A stretch of DNA of 60,480 nt from CAZQCI01 sp964592255. Its GTDB lineage: Bacteria > UBA10199 > SBBF01. How positions within the stretch are numbered: position 1 is the first letter of the stretch; every line of letters starts with the position of its first letter. Made by a program: the position numbers and the translations under genes. Positions 52,406 to 59,497 of this stretch are shown here, one piece after another. The stretch covers positions 1-60,480 of the forward strand of contig CAZQCI010000002.1 of NCBI GenBank assembly GCA_964592255.1, read 5' to 3'. The notes under the pieces were generated by a model. It was not told the origin of the DNA. It made no database searches and was given only the letters and a program-made list of their open reading frames with translations.

Positions 52406-53373
52406 AAAACAATTTTTTAATTCTAGTCCTGTTAATCCTTCTGTCCGCTTTACCAGCTTGTGGTGGCTCTGGTAGTTCCGCAACAGGTGGGAGTGAATTT
52501 GGGAATCCAACGCGTGGACTAACGGGAATAGTGACATCAGGCGCGGGCGGGGCACTGACTAAAGCACTGACGAGTAGTTGCCCGGCCGATTCGGTTATTG
52601 CCACCAATTCTACAGCAGAAACCACTTCTGTGGCCGTCAATGACGATTGCAGTTTCGATTTATCTCTAGAAACGGAAATGGCTTACGTTTTGAGCTTTAC
52701 ACAGGGATCGCAATTTGTGGCGACATTGATTGTGGACAACAATACTGGATTACTTAACACACAAACTATTTATCTTGCTCCGGGGGATACGACGGTTGAT
52801 CTGGGTACTATTGTTATTAGCAACGGACAGGCCACACCGGAACATCAGCCTGCGGAACAAAACGACCGCGATGGAGATGGTATTAATGATTTTGATGATG
52901 ATGACGATGACGACGATGGAATTTCGGATGTGGATGAAACGGATTGTGACTTGGATGGTTTTGAAGATGACGATGATTCTGACAATAGTACTTGTGGCTC
53001 CGGTTCCGGAGGGGGTTCTTCTGGTGGTTCGGGAGGTGCATCCGACACTTCCATTATTCAAGTTTCCCCTTCAGACGGTGCCGAACATGTTTTGTTAACT
53101 GAACAAATATCCGTTCGTCTCAATTGCCCGGTCGATCAATCAACAGTCACCAATGACACTTTTAACGTGAGTTCCGAAACAGACACACTTCTTTGCGACT
53201 TCAACTTTTCAGATTCGGGACAAACTATTGAGTGCCGACACGACTCCCAGGATTTTTTGTCCGATACCGAGTACAGTGTCGTGATTGATGGGATCACCTG
53301 TGAAGATGGTACTCCCATCGCGGCACGTGATTGGTCGTGGAGCACTCAATCCTCAGGGAGCGGGGACGATTAG
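52402..53373 (+). CDS. Asp-rich lipoprotein with Ig-like domain (copy 1)
   Basis: The lipoprotein signal ends in the lipobox LPAC (Cys20). About 130 residues of beta-rich sequence follow. A calcium-binding-like segment at about 153-199 (DRDGDGINDFDDDD onward) resembles thrombospondin type 3 repeats. After a Gly/Ser linker (about 203-215), a C-terminal domain of about 100 residues (IIQVSPSDGAEHVLLTEQIS, then TEYSVVIDGITCEDG) looks like the Big_5/SbsA Ig-like fold. It is a close paralogue of the next gene and is coupled to the TIGR02147 gene. Confidence 0.75.
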   Translation: MKNNFLILVLLILLSALPACGGSGSSATGGSEFGNPTRGLTGIVTSGAGGALTKALTSSCPADSVIATNSTAETTSVAVNDDCSFDLSLETEMAYVLSFTQGSQFVATLIVDNNTGLLNTQTIYLAPGDTTVDLGTIVISNGQATPEHQPAEQNDRDGDGINDFDDDDDDDDGISDVDETDCDLDGFEDDDDSDNSTCGSGSGGGSSGGSGGASDTSIIQVSPSDGAEHVLLTEQISVRLNCPVDQSTVTNDTFNVSSETDTLLCDFNFSDSGQTIECRHDSQDFLSDTEYSVVIDGITCEDGTPIAARDWSWSTQSSGSGDD

Positions 53374-53467
53374 AATTTTAAAAGTTGTTTCTTAACTGAT
53401 TTTTTTTCGGGAGCTGGTTTGGCCGGCAGACCGGCTCCTGCGAGAAAATCACATTCAAGGAGGAAGT
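53374..53467 (+). promoter_or_regulatory. Hairpin between the two lipoprotein genes
   Basis: GGAGCTGGT pairs with ACCGGCTCC around an 11-base loop (about 53412-53440). No T-run follows it, so it may stabilise or process the transcript rather than end it. AAGGAGGAAGT precedes the next ATG. Confidence 0.4.
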
Positions 53468-54505
53468 ATGAAGAAATACTCACTCATTTTTCTCGCAGTT
53501 TTGGCATGGGCCGGCTGTGGGGGCAGTAGCGGAAGTATTGGGGGAGGGTCCGGCGGTACCACGGTGACGGGTAATGTGCCTGCGACTCCGGCGGCGCTGG
53601 TTAAAAATGTGACTGCCAGCGCTAATTGTGTGGCGGATACCATTATAGCGACAGATACGACAGGAGCCTCCATTTCGGCAGACATGGAGGATGATTGCTC
53701 GTTTAGTCTTACGCTCTCACTGGATACGTCCTACATATTAAGCCTGGTTTTGAACGGTGATTTTGTGGCCACGCTGATTTATGACAGCGGAATCTCCGGA
53801 TTTACGACGTCGGTCCTTAGAATTGATGGAAGCTCCAGCCTGATTGACTTAGGCCAGCTTACCATCAGCGGAAACGTGGCAACCGTTGGGAATAACCCAA
53901 TGTCTGAGACAGACCAGGATGATGACGGAGATTCTGACTTCACTGATACTGACGACGATAATGACGATATTTCGGATGCCAACGAACCGGATTGCGATCT
54001 GGATGGTATTATCAACGACTATGATGAAGAGAATGATACGTGTGATAATCTGTCATCCGACAACACGGTGGCGCGGGTGACAGAAGTGAAACCACGCAAT
54101 GATCCTCATCCAGAAAGTGGGGAAGATTTGATCGATCTCGACAAAGAAGTAAAAGCCCGTATTTCGTGCGAGATTGACCAGTCAACAGTGACTGCGGACA
54201 CCTTCCGTGTGGAAACAGAAGATATGTCTTCCTCCATTGACTGTTCTTATGAATTTGGAGATTCCGGAGAGACCGGAAATCGTGTCGTATGTAAGCATGA
54301 CAGCGATCCCTTTTTGGTGGATACCACTTATGTGGCTACCATTGATGGGGTAAGATGTCTGGATGGTCGATCGGTCACAGCGGGGACTTGGACCTGGCAT
54401 ACCATGACTTCTGATAGTACGTCAGGTGATGCGGAAGACGAAATCGATGATAGTGAAAGCGATAATGGAGATACGGGTGAAGACGATGGTGATGATGATG
54501 ATTGA
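53468..54505 (+). CDS. Asp-rich lipoprotein with Ig-like domain (copy 2)
   Basis: This is a paralogue of the preceding gene with the same order: lipoprotein signal (WAGC, atypical at -3; Cys17), a beta-rich N-terminal domain and an Asp-rich TSP3-like segment at about 147-196 that ends in the same CDLDG pattern. An Ig-like domain with paired cysteines follows, and then a very acidic tail not found in copy 1 (ending GEDDGDDDD). The Asp-rich parts probably bind calcium. A terminator follows. Confidence 0.75.
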   Translation: MKKYSLIFLAVLAWAGCGGSSGSIGGGSGGTTVTGNVPATPAALVKNVTASANCVADTIIATDTTGASISADMEDDCSFSLTLSLDTSYILSLVLNGDFVATLIYDSGISGFTTSVLRIDGSSSLIDLGQLTISGNVATVGNNPMSETDQDDDGDSDFTDTDDDNDDISDANEPDCDLDGIINDYDEENDTCDNLSSDNTVARVTEVKPRNDPHPESGEDLIDLDKEVKARISCEIDQSTVTADTFRVETEDMSSSIDCSYEFGDSGETGNRVVCKHDSDPFLVDTTYVATIDGVRCLDGRSVTAGTWTWHTMTSDSTSGDAEDEIDDSESDNGDTGEDDGDDDD

Positions 54506-54530
54506 AAATAAAATCACTGGGTTCTGTTAA

Positions 54531-54567
54531 AAAAATCCCCTGTCGTCATTTACGGCAGGGGATTTTT
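54531..54567 (+). terminator. Intrinsic terminator of the lipoprotein operon
   Basis: A 10-base stem (CCCCTGTCGT with ACGGCAGGGG, one wobble pair), a five-base loop, A-run and T-run flanks. It probably works in both directions, serving also the convergent outer-membrane gene on the - strand. Confidence 0.88.
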
Positions 54568-54646
54568 ATTTCCTCCGCTCATACGCTCCGGGATCATTTG
54601 AAATGCCTGGCTTGTTATGAAATTTAGGCCCAGGACTTTCTTGCTG

Positions 54647-55978
54647 TTAATATTGGCGATATTTAATTTTTTGATGAGGAGTATCTTCTTTGCCTTTCAG
54701 GCGAGCTCCAAACGAATATGATAATTTTGTCATGATCGACGAGTTATTTTCAAAGTAAGACAAGGGGGTATTGGGCGAGGATGATTTTAAAATCAACAAA
54801 CCTTCCACATCCAGTTTAAGTTCTTTATAAATTTTAGTGCTCACTTCTAGTTTTCCAATGGTTTCCCGATTGTTTAAATCTTTAATAACCCCTAATTTAA
54901 TTAAAGAGAACAAGGTATTGTTAAAGTCGTATTGCAGCCCCAGAAAGGCATCGTTTTTAAAGGGACGAAAGTCGCGCAAACTGTTTTCGTGATTGTTCTC
55001 GCCTAAATATTCCGCTGTCAGTTTCAAGTCACCTTGACCAATGTTGTGGATGGTATAGTCCACCCCCGGTACAAATTGGATATGGTTAGATGGAATAGCG
55101 TTGTTGTCCTCAAACGAAAGGTCATGAGGCTGGGCATCGTTAAGAGAGGTAATCACGACATTAGTTTCCAGATGAAAGCCCCAATTTTTAACGACACTGG
55201 AAATATTGAGCCCCAGCATTTCTACATCGTAATAAAACGGATTCAAACGTAGTCTACCACGGTCATCCAATACAAACTGAAAAGCGGGGCTTCGTTCTGG
55301 ACCGTGATAATAGTCAAAGGCGATATCTGTATTTTTGATTGTTGTAGAGATTTTAAGAAAAGCCCCTACCGTGTCGATATAATCCGGTTTTTCCTGATCG
55401 GGTAGAGGGGAATAAGGGATACCGCCTGCATTGCCTGCCAATGAAAAACGAGTGTCGTCCTCCGGGAGTGGGGCTTCTTGGAGTAAAGGAAGCACACCCA
55501 ATTGAAAGGTGAGTTGGGACAAAGGCCCCGCTTGATCAATGCTGGCTTGAAAGGTTGTGACCAATTCGCTCAATCGATCTGGGTCGTAATAAAAATCTTC
55601 AAAATCCATCCGGTTGATGATGTCGGTAGGGTTAAAAGCATTGGCGACTCCCCAACGGATCATTTCTAGGCCGGCAGAAAATTCCAAATGGGGGCCGTAA
55701 ATCAAAAAGTAAGCTGCGTTGGGCGTAAAACGGTTGCGGCTGGAATCGAAGAAATCGACTTTGATGCGTGGATCCACTTCCCATTTAAAATTTTTTTCGT
55801 TGTCACCGATAAGGTCGAAATGAAATTCCACTGTTTCGTTGTCGTTGATGGAATAAAGGGACCGGTGCGGAATAAAATCACGGCTTTCATAAGAAAGCCC
55901 GCTGTTATACTGAAGGTAAGCAAAAACCTTGAGCGGGAATAACAGAAAAATTAAAATCAAATAGGGGAGGCGGTTCAT
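54647..55978 (-). CDS. Outer-membrane protein, DUF1302-like
   Basis: The signal peptide MNRLPYLILIFLLFPLKVFA (from the ATG at 55978; the frame opens at 55996) precedes about 420 residues of beta-barrel-like sequence. The segment GLEMIRWGVANAFNPTDIINRMDFEDFY resembles the conserved WGxxDxxNPxD-type motif in outer-membrane proteins found with RND/MMPL transporters and LolA-like proteins. A LolA-like gene lies just upstream, separated by two gene remnants. No transporter is in the window. The exact substrate is unknown. Confidence 0.6.
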   Translation of the reverse strand: MNRLPYLILIFLLFPLKVFAYLQYNSGLSYESRDFIPHRSLYSINDNETVEFHFDLIGDNEKNFKWEVDPRIKVDFFDSSRNRFTPNAAYFLIYGPHLEFSAGLEMIRWGVANAFNPTDIINRMDFEDFYYDPDRLSELVTTFQASIDQAGPLSQLTFQLGVLPLLQEAPLPEDDTRFSLAGNAGGIPYSPLPDQEKPDYIDTVGAFLKISTTIKNTDIAFDYYHGPERSPAFQFVLDDRGRLRLNPFYYDVEMLGLNISSVVKNWGFHLETNVVITSLNDAQPHDLSFEDNNAIPSNHIQFVPGVDYTIHNIGQGDLKLTAEYLGENNHENSLRDFRPFKNDAFLGLQYDFNNTLFSLIKLGVIKDLNNRETIGKLEVSTKIYKELKLDVEGLLILKSSSPNTPLSYFENNSSIMTKLSYSFGARLKGKEDTPHQKIKYRQY

Positions 55979-56042
55979 TATCCTTAAGTTGACCATGCCT
56001 TGGATTGCTTTTCAACGGATAATTCGGGAGCGGATAATTCAT

Positions 56043-56198
56043 AGATATTTGTGTCACCACTGGTGACACTTTTTGATCATTTTCATAAATCTCATAAAAT
56101 TGTTTCATTCGATAAAGACCTCTTCTGTTAAAACCTTTAAGATCATTAAATTTTTTAGAAAGGTGATTTGCCAATTGTTCAACCACACCAAGACCCCA
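56043..56198 (-). pseudogene. Remnant of a DUF1016 (YhcG-type) nuclease gene
   Basis: Read on the - strand, this stretch encodes WGLGVVEQLANHLSKKF, then LKGFNRRGLYRMKQFYEIYE and KVSPVVTQIS. That is the N-terminal helical part of DUF1016 proteins (WGxxVVExLAxDL, KGFSxRNLxxMRxFYxxY, SPxVxQI). The homology begins abruptly at about 56198 and ends at about 56043. The C-terminal PDDEXK nuclease domain and the true N-terminus are missing, and a stop lies upstream at 56228. It is a fragment, not a working gene. Confidence 0.65.
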
Positions 56199-56425
56199 GT
56201 ATTGCCAATGAGCCTTCCTGTGTTCTTAAGGGCAAAGAGTCCCGTGCTTATTGGACCAAAGCCTTGAGTTTGTTGCCTGGGCTTCGTTTTGAATTAGTGA
56301 CCAATTTGGTGGGAGTAGAAAGTATCACCTTGTATTATCAAGGCCCCAGCGGGCTTGCCGCAGAAGTTTTTTATTTTGGCCCGGATAGACGAGTGATTAA
56401 AGCCTATGCGCATTATGAAGTGTAG
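56192..56425 (+). pseudogene. Fragment of an NTF2-like (SnoaL-type) protein gene
   Basis: The + strand frame (TTG at 56168, stop at 56423-56425) encodes DPSIANEPSCVLKGKESRAY and continues through LLPGLRFELVTNLVGVESIT and LAAEVFYFGPDRRVIKAYAHY. This fits the C-terminal two-thirds of small NTF2-like proteins. The first 35-40 residues of the fold are missing; upstream the homology passes into the DUF1016 remnant on the other strand. It is probably a broken gene. Expression as a short protein cannot be excluded. Confidence 0.55.
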
Positions 56426-56429
56426 AATT

Positions 56430-57302
56430 TTACCTCGCCAACGCGCGTTCTGAAAAATCGGCGTCGGTTAAGCCGGTCCCAATTTTTAAATTTTCCATCG
56501 TCAATTTTGTTTTTTTGTTGGTGAGGTGATTTTCCATGACGATAGTGAAGGGACGGTTGAAGCGGCCGTTAATGACTTGAAAATCAGTAAAAATAGCTGT
56601 TTTTTCCAAACGACTTTTTTTGTCGTAGAAGTCTGCTTTCACTGTTTTGTAAATATCAGTGCGTATCCAAGACACGGTTTTGGAATAACCGGAGTCGGTG
56701 TCCTTAGGGATAGATTCTACCACAAAGCAAGTGGACTCCCCGCAGGCTTCAGTATTTTTGTATTGATAAGAATATTTATCGATGTCGGCAGGGATTAAAT
56801 CTTCAAAACTAAATTCTGATCCGACGAAAGACCCGTTTTTACCGCTTCCGGAAATACGTCGTGTTTTTTGCATGGCGGGCAAATAGAACCATTGATCGTC
56901 ATCCCGGTTTTTGTTTTGGATACTTAAGAGCGCGGTATTTTGAATGTCTGCCGGCTTGATAAAGCGGATGAGCGATTTCTCGCCGTCACTTCCTTTTTTT
57001 TCCAGTTTACGGCTTTCAAATTCTCGTTCGACACTTCCGCCAGAGGAGCTGATGAGGTACATATGTCCGATGGAGCTTTCGTCATGATACCCGTTGTCGA
57101 CATCTTGTTGCTTTTTGGCAATGTCGTAGCCGGATGGGGCCTCTTGGGCTAAAGTCGTTATCGAAAAAAAGAAAAAAGAGAGCAGACAGAAATGTAATAA
57201 AGTTTGAAATATGTCATCCCCGCGAAGGCGGGGATCCATGAGTTCCATTTTTTTCTGGATCCCCGCCTTCGCGGGGATGACAGTTGAAAAAAAATATTTC
57301 AT
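56430..57302 (-). CDS. LolA-like secreted protein with a repeat-encoded N-terminus
   Basis: The mature part (about 55-290) resembles the outer-membrane lipoprotein-sorting/LolA-like family found next to RND transporters (SLIRFIKPADIQNTALLSIQ, DDDQWFYLPAMQKTRRIS, SFEDLIPADIDKYSYQY). The ATG at 57302 overlaps the leuD stop (ATGA). The residues after MKYFF (VIPAKAGIQ to MDPRLRGDD) are encoded by a family B palindrome. The hydrophobic signal core (LLHFCLLSFFFFSITTLA) comes only after about residue 34. No ATG lies between repeat and signal core, so translation must start in or before the repeat. Confidence 0.75.
   Translation of the reverse strand: MKYFFSTVIPAKAGIQKKMELMDPRLRGDDIFQTLLHFCLLSFFFFSITTLAQEAPSGYDIAKKQQDVDNGYHDESSIGHMYLISSSGGSVEREFESRKLEKKGSDGEKSLIRFIKPADIQNTALLSIQNKNRDDDQWFYLPAMQKTRRISGSGKNGSFVGSEFSFEDLIPADIDKYSYQYKNTEACGESTCFVVESIPKDTDSGYSKTVSWIRTDIYKTVKADFYDKKSRLEKTAIFTDFQVINGRFNRPFTIVMENHLTNKKTKLTMENLKIGTGLTDADFSERALAR
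57213..57281. repeat. Family B palindromic element inside the LolA-like gene
   Basis: Perfect 26-base inverted arms (57213-57238 and 57256-57281) surround a 17-base loop. Each arm contains the hairpin CCCCGCGAAGGCGGGG. On the - strand it is translated into VIPAKAGIQ and MDPRLRGDD, a peptide pair well known from repeat-derived frames. Confidence 0.92.
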
Positions 57303-57928
57303 ATATTGATTTGAGCTGAATGAGTTTTTTCAAACCGGGTGATGTCGGCTTCAAAGCGTAGGCTTTGGCCGATTTCATCCAAACCTTCTAAAAAGTATTG
57401 TTTCACTCCTGGATCGATAGAGAAAGAAAATTCTTGAGAAGGAAAAGTGATTTTTTGAGATTGAAGATCAACGGTTGCTTTTAATCCTTGATTAGCGTTG
57501 ACGAGAGATATCATATTTTCCACTTCTTTTTCCGAAAGCTCAATGAGTAACAGTCCATTTTTGGTGCTGTTATTTCTAAAAATATCGGCAAAACCCGGAA
57601 GAGTGTCGTTTCCATTTTTCTTTTTTGGAGCGATGACGACTTTAAATCCGGCTTGGACGACAGCCCAAACAGCGTGCTCGCGGGAAGAACCGCAACCAAA
57701 ATTATTGCCGGTGATTAAAATGGAGGCATCCTTAAAACGTGGGCTGTTGAGTTCAAAATCCGGATTAGGTTTTCCATCCGGTAGATAACGCCAATCTTCA
57801 AAAAGATGTTCACCGTAACCTGTGCGTTTGATCGATTTTAAAAAATCCTTTGGGATAATTTGATCGGTATCGATATTCCCTCGGTTGAGAATGCCCACTA
57901 GGCCAGTATGTGTTTTAAATGAGTCCAT
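57299..57928 (-). CDS. leuD: 3-isopropylmalate dehydratase small subunit
   Basis: LeuD is the swivelling domain of isopropylmalate isomerase in leucine synthesis. The typical NRGNIDTDQIIPKDFLK and GNNFGCGSSREHAVWA are present. The 209 residues correspond to the longer bacterial form. It lies downstream of leuC, and the gap between them is filled with family A repeats. Its stop overlaps the start of the LolA-like gene. Confidence 0.96.
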   Translation of the reverse strand: MDSFKTHTGLVGILNRGNIDTDQIIPKDFLKSIKRTGYGEHLFEDWRYLPDGKPNPDFELNSPRFKDASILITGNNFGCGSSREHAVWAVVQAGFKVVIAPKKKNGNDTLPGFADIFRNNSTKNGLLLIELSEKEVENMISLVNANQGLKATVDLQSQKITFPSQEFSFSIDPGVKQYFLEGLDEIGQSLRFEADITRFEKTHSAQINI

Positions 57929-57935
57929 AAGAGTT

Positions 57936-58023
57936 GAGTAACCTCCCCCGGCCCCCTCTTATGATTAAGAGGGAGGAGATTTCTTTTCCCCCTCTTAGTA
58001 TAAGAGGGGGTTAGGGGGAGTTA
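57936..58023. repeat. Family A element pair between leuC and leuD
   Basis: Two family A units face each other. The first (57936-57976) reads GAGTAACCTCCCCCGG followed by CCCTCTTATGATTAAGAGGG. The second (57988-58023) is the reverse complement of AACTCCCCCTAACCCCCTCTTATACTAAGAGGGGG, in pieces. Each unit is itself a hairpin, and together they form a larger imperfect palindrome that occupies almost the whole 100-base gap. It could affect the leuC/leuD expression ratio. Confidence 0.88.
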
Positions 58024-58028
58024 AAAAA

Positions 58029-59429
58029 TTATTTCCATTCCCTAATATCTACAAAATGCCCGGCAATGGCGGCCGCGGCTGCCATTTGCGGGCTTACCAA
58101 ATGTGTGCGTCCGCCTTTTCCTTGGCGACCTTCAAAATTACGGTTAGACGTAGAGGCGCATCGTTGGCCGGCTGTTAGTTTGTCTGGGTTCATGGCTAGA
58201 CACATGGAGCATCCGGCACTTCTCCATTGGGCTCCGGCTTCGGTAAAAATTTTATGCAGCCCTTCTGATTCCGCTTGGCGCAATACTGTTTCACTTCCAG
58301 GTACCACCATGGTTGTAACCCCTTTGGCGACTTTTTTTCCTTTAAAAATAGAAGCAGCGGCGCGGAGATCTTCAATTCTAGAATTGGTGCAACTACCGAT
58401 GAAGACAACATCCACTTTGACATCGGTTAATTTTGTTCCTGGTGTTAATCCCATGTATTGAAGGGCTTTTTCTACGTCTGAAGACGTTAAACCAGGAACT
58501 TCGCCAGGCTTGGGAATGATGCCATTGACATCCATCACCATGCCAGGGCTTGTGCCCCACGTGACTTGGGGTGCCATCTGTGAAACATCAATATCTAAAA
58601 CGCGATCGTAAGTGGCGCCTTCATCACTGGATAAAGATTTCCAGTACGCGATTGCTTCTTCTAATTTTTTTCCTTTCGGTGCAAAAGGCCTGTCTCCATT
58701 TGCAAGATATTGAAAAGTCGTTTCATCCGGCGCAATCAGGCCTGCACGGGCACCGGCTTCGATGGTCATATTACAGACTGTCATACGGGCTTCCATCGAA
58801 AGACTACGGATAGCCTCACCACAATATTCCAGCACATAACCCGTGCCACCCGCAGTGCCAATGACACCGATGAGTTTTAAAATTAAATCTTTGGCAGTAA
58901 CCCCTTGGGGGATTTTCCCATTAAAAACGACCCGCAGGGTTTTGGGTTTTTTCTGAACCAAACATTGCGTGGCCAATACATGTTCCACCTCGCTCGTTCC
59001 AATGCCAAACGCAAGGGCTCCAAAAGCTCCATGAGTGGAGGTATGGCTGTCACCGCAGACAATGGTGTTACCGGGAAGCGTTAGCCCCAGTTCCGGGCCA
59101 ATTACATGCACAATCCCTTGCTTCTCACTGTCGAGCCCGTAGAGCGTAATACCAAACTCGCGGCAATTTTTTTCCAGCGTGGAGACCTGCTCCTTGGCAA
59201 TAGGATCAGTAATATTTAATTTGTTGATGGTGGGCACGTTGTGATCCATTGTGGCAATGGTCAGCTTGGGTTGGCGAACCTTACGACCCGCCAGACGAAG
59301 CCCTTCAAAGGCTTGCGGAGAAGTAACTTCGTGAATTAAATGCCGATCGATGTATAAAAGGGTGTTCCCATCCGGAAGTTCTTTAACGACGTGGGATTCC
59401 CATACTTTGTCAAAAAGGGTTTTCTTCAT
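58029..59429 (-). CDS. leuC: 3-isopropylmalate dehydratase large subunit
   Basis: LeuC is the aconitase-family catalytic subunit with a 4Fe-4S cluster. CGDSHTSTHGAFGALAFGIGTSEVEHV, VFIGSCTNSRIEDL and SAGCSMCLAMNPDKL hold the three cluster cysteines. The 466 residues are normal. It is transcribed first, before leuD. The genes leuA and leuB are not in the window. The 68 bases upstream show no attenuator or leader peptide. Confidence 0.96.
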   Translation of the reverse strand: MKKTLFDKVWESHVVKELPDGNTLLYIDRHLIHEVTSPQAFEGLRLAGRKVRQPKLTIATMDHNVPTINKLNITDPIAKEQVSTLEKNCREFGITLYGLDSEKQGIVHVIGPELGLTLPGNTIVCGDSHTSTHGAFGALAFGIGTSEVEHVLATQCLVQKKPKTLRVVFNGKIPQGVTAKDLILKLIGVIGTAGGTGYVLEYCGEAIRSLSMEARMTVCNMTIEAGARAGLIAPDETTFQYLANGDRPFAPKGKKLEEAIAYWKSLSSDEGATYDRVLDIDVSQMAPQVTWGTSPGMVMDVNGIIPKPGEVPGLTSSDVEKALQYMGLTPGTKLTDVKVDVVFIGSCTNSRIEDLRAAASIFKGKKVAKGVTTMVVPGSETVLRQAESEGLHKIFTEAGAQWRSAGCSMCLAMNPDKLTAGQRCASTSNRNFEGRQGKGGRTHLVSPQMAAAAAIAGHFVDIREWK

Positions 59430-59497
59430 AGAACAAAAAGACCTATCACGAGTTTTTGGCTGATATCAAGGGTCAAATTCTTACATGAAGAAGAGTT

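Noticed and set aside
52845..53054. Ser-rich frame on the - strand, and a Met-rich frame on + (52730-53098)
   Set aside because: These are out-of-frame readings of GAT/GAC repeats in the Asp-rich lipoprotein.
53374..53467. Terminator between the two lipoprotein genes
   Set aside because: The hairpin has no T-run after it on the + strand, so read-through is expected.
56051..56069. GTGTCACCA-C-TGGTGACAC palindrome as an operator
   Set aside because: It lies inside the DUF1016 remnant and is explained by the codons for KVSPVVT in that fragment.
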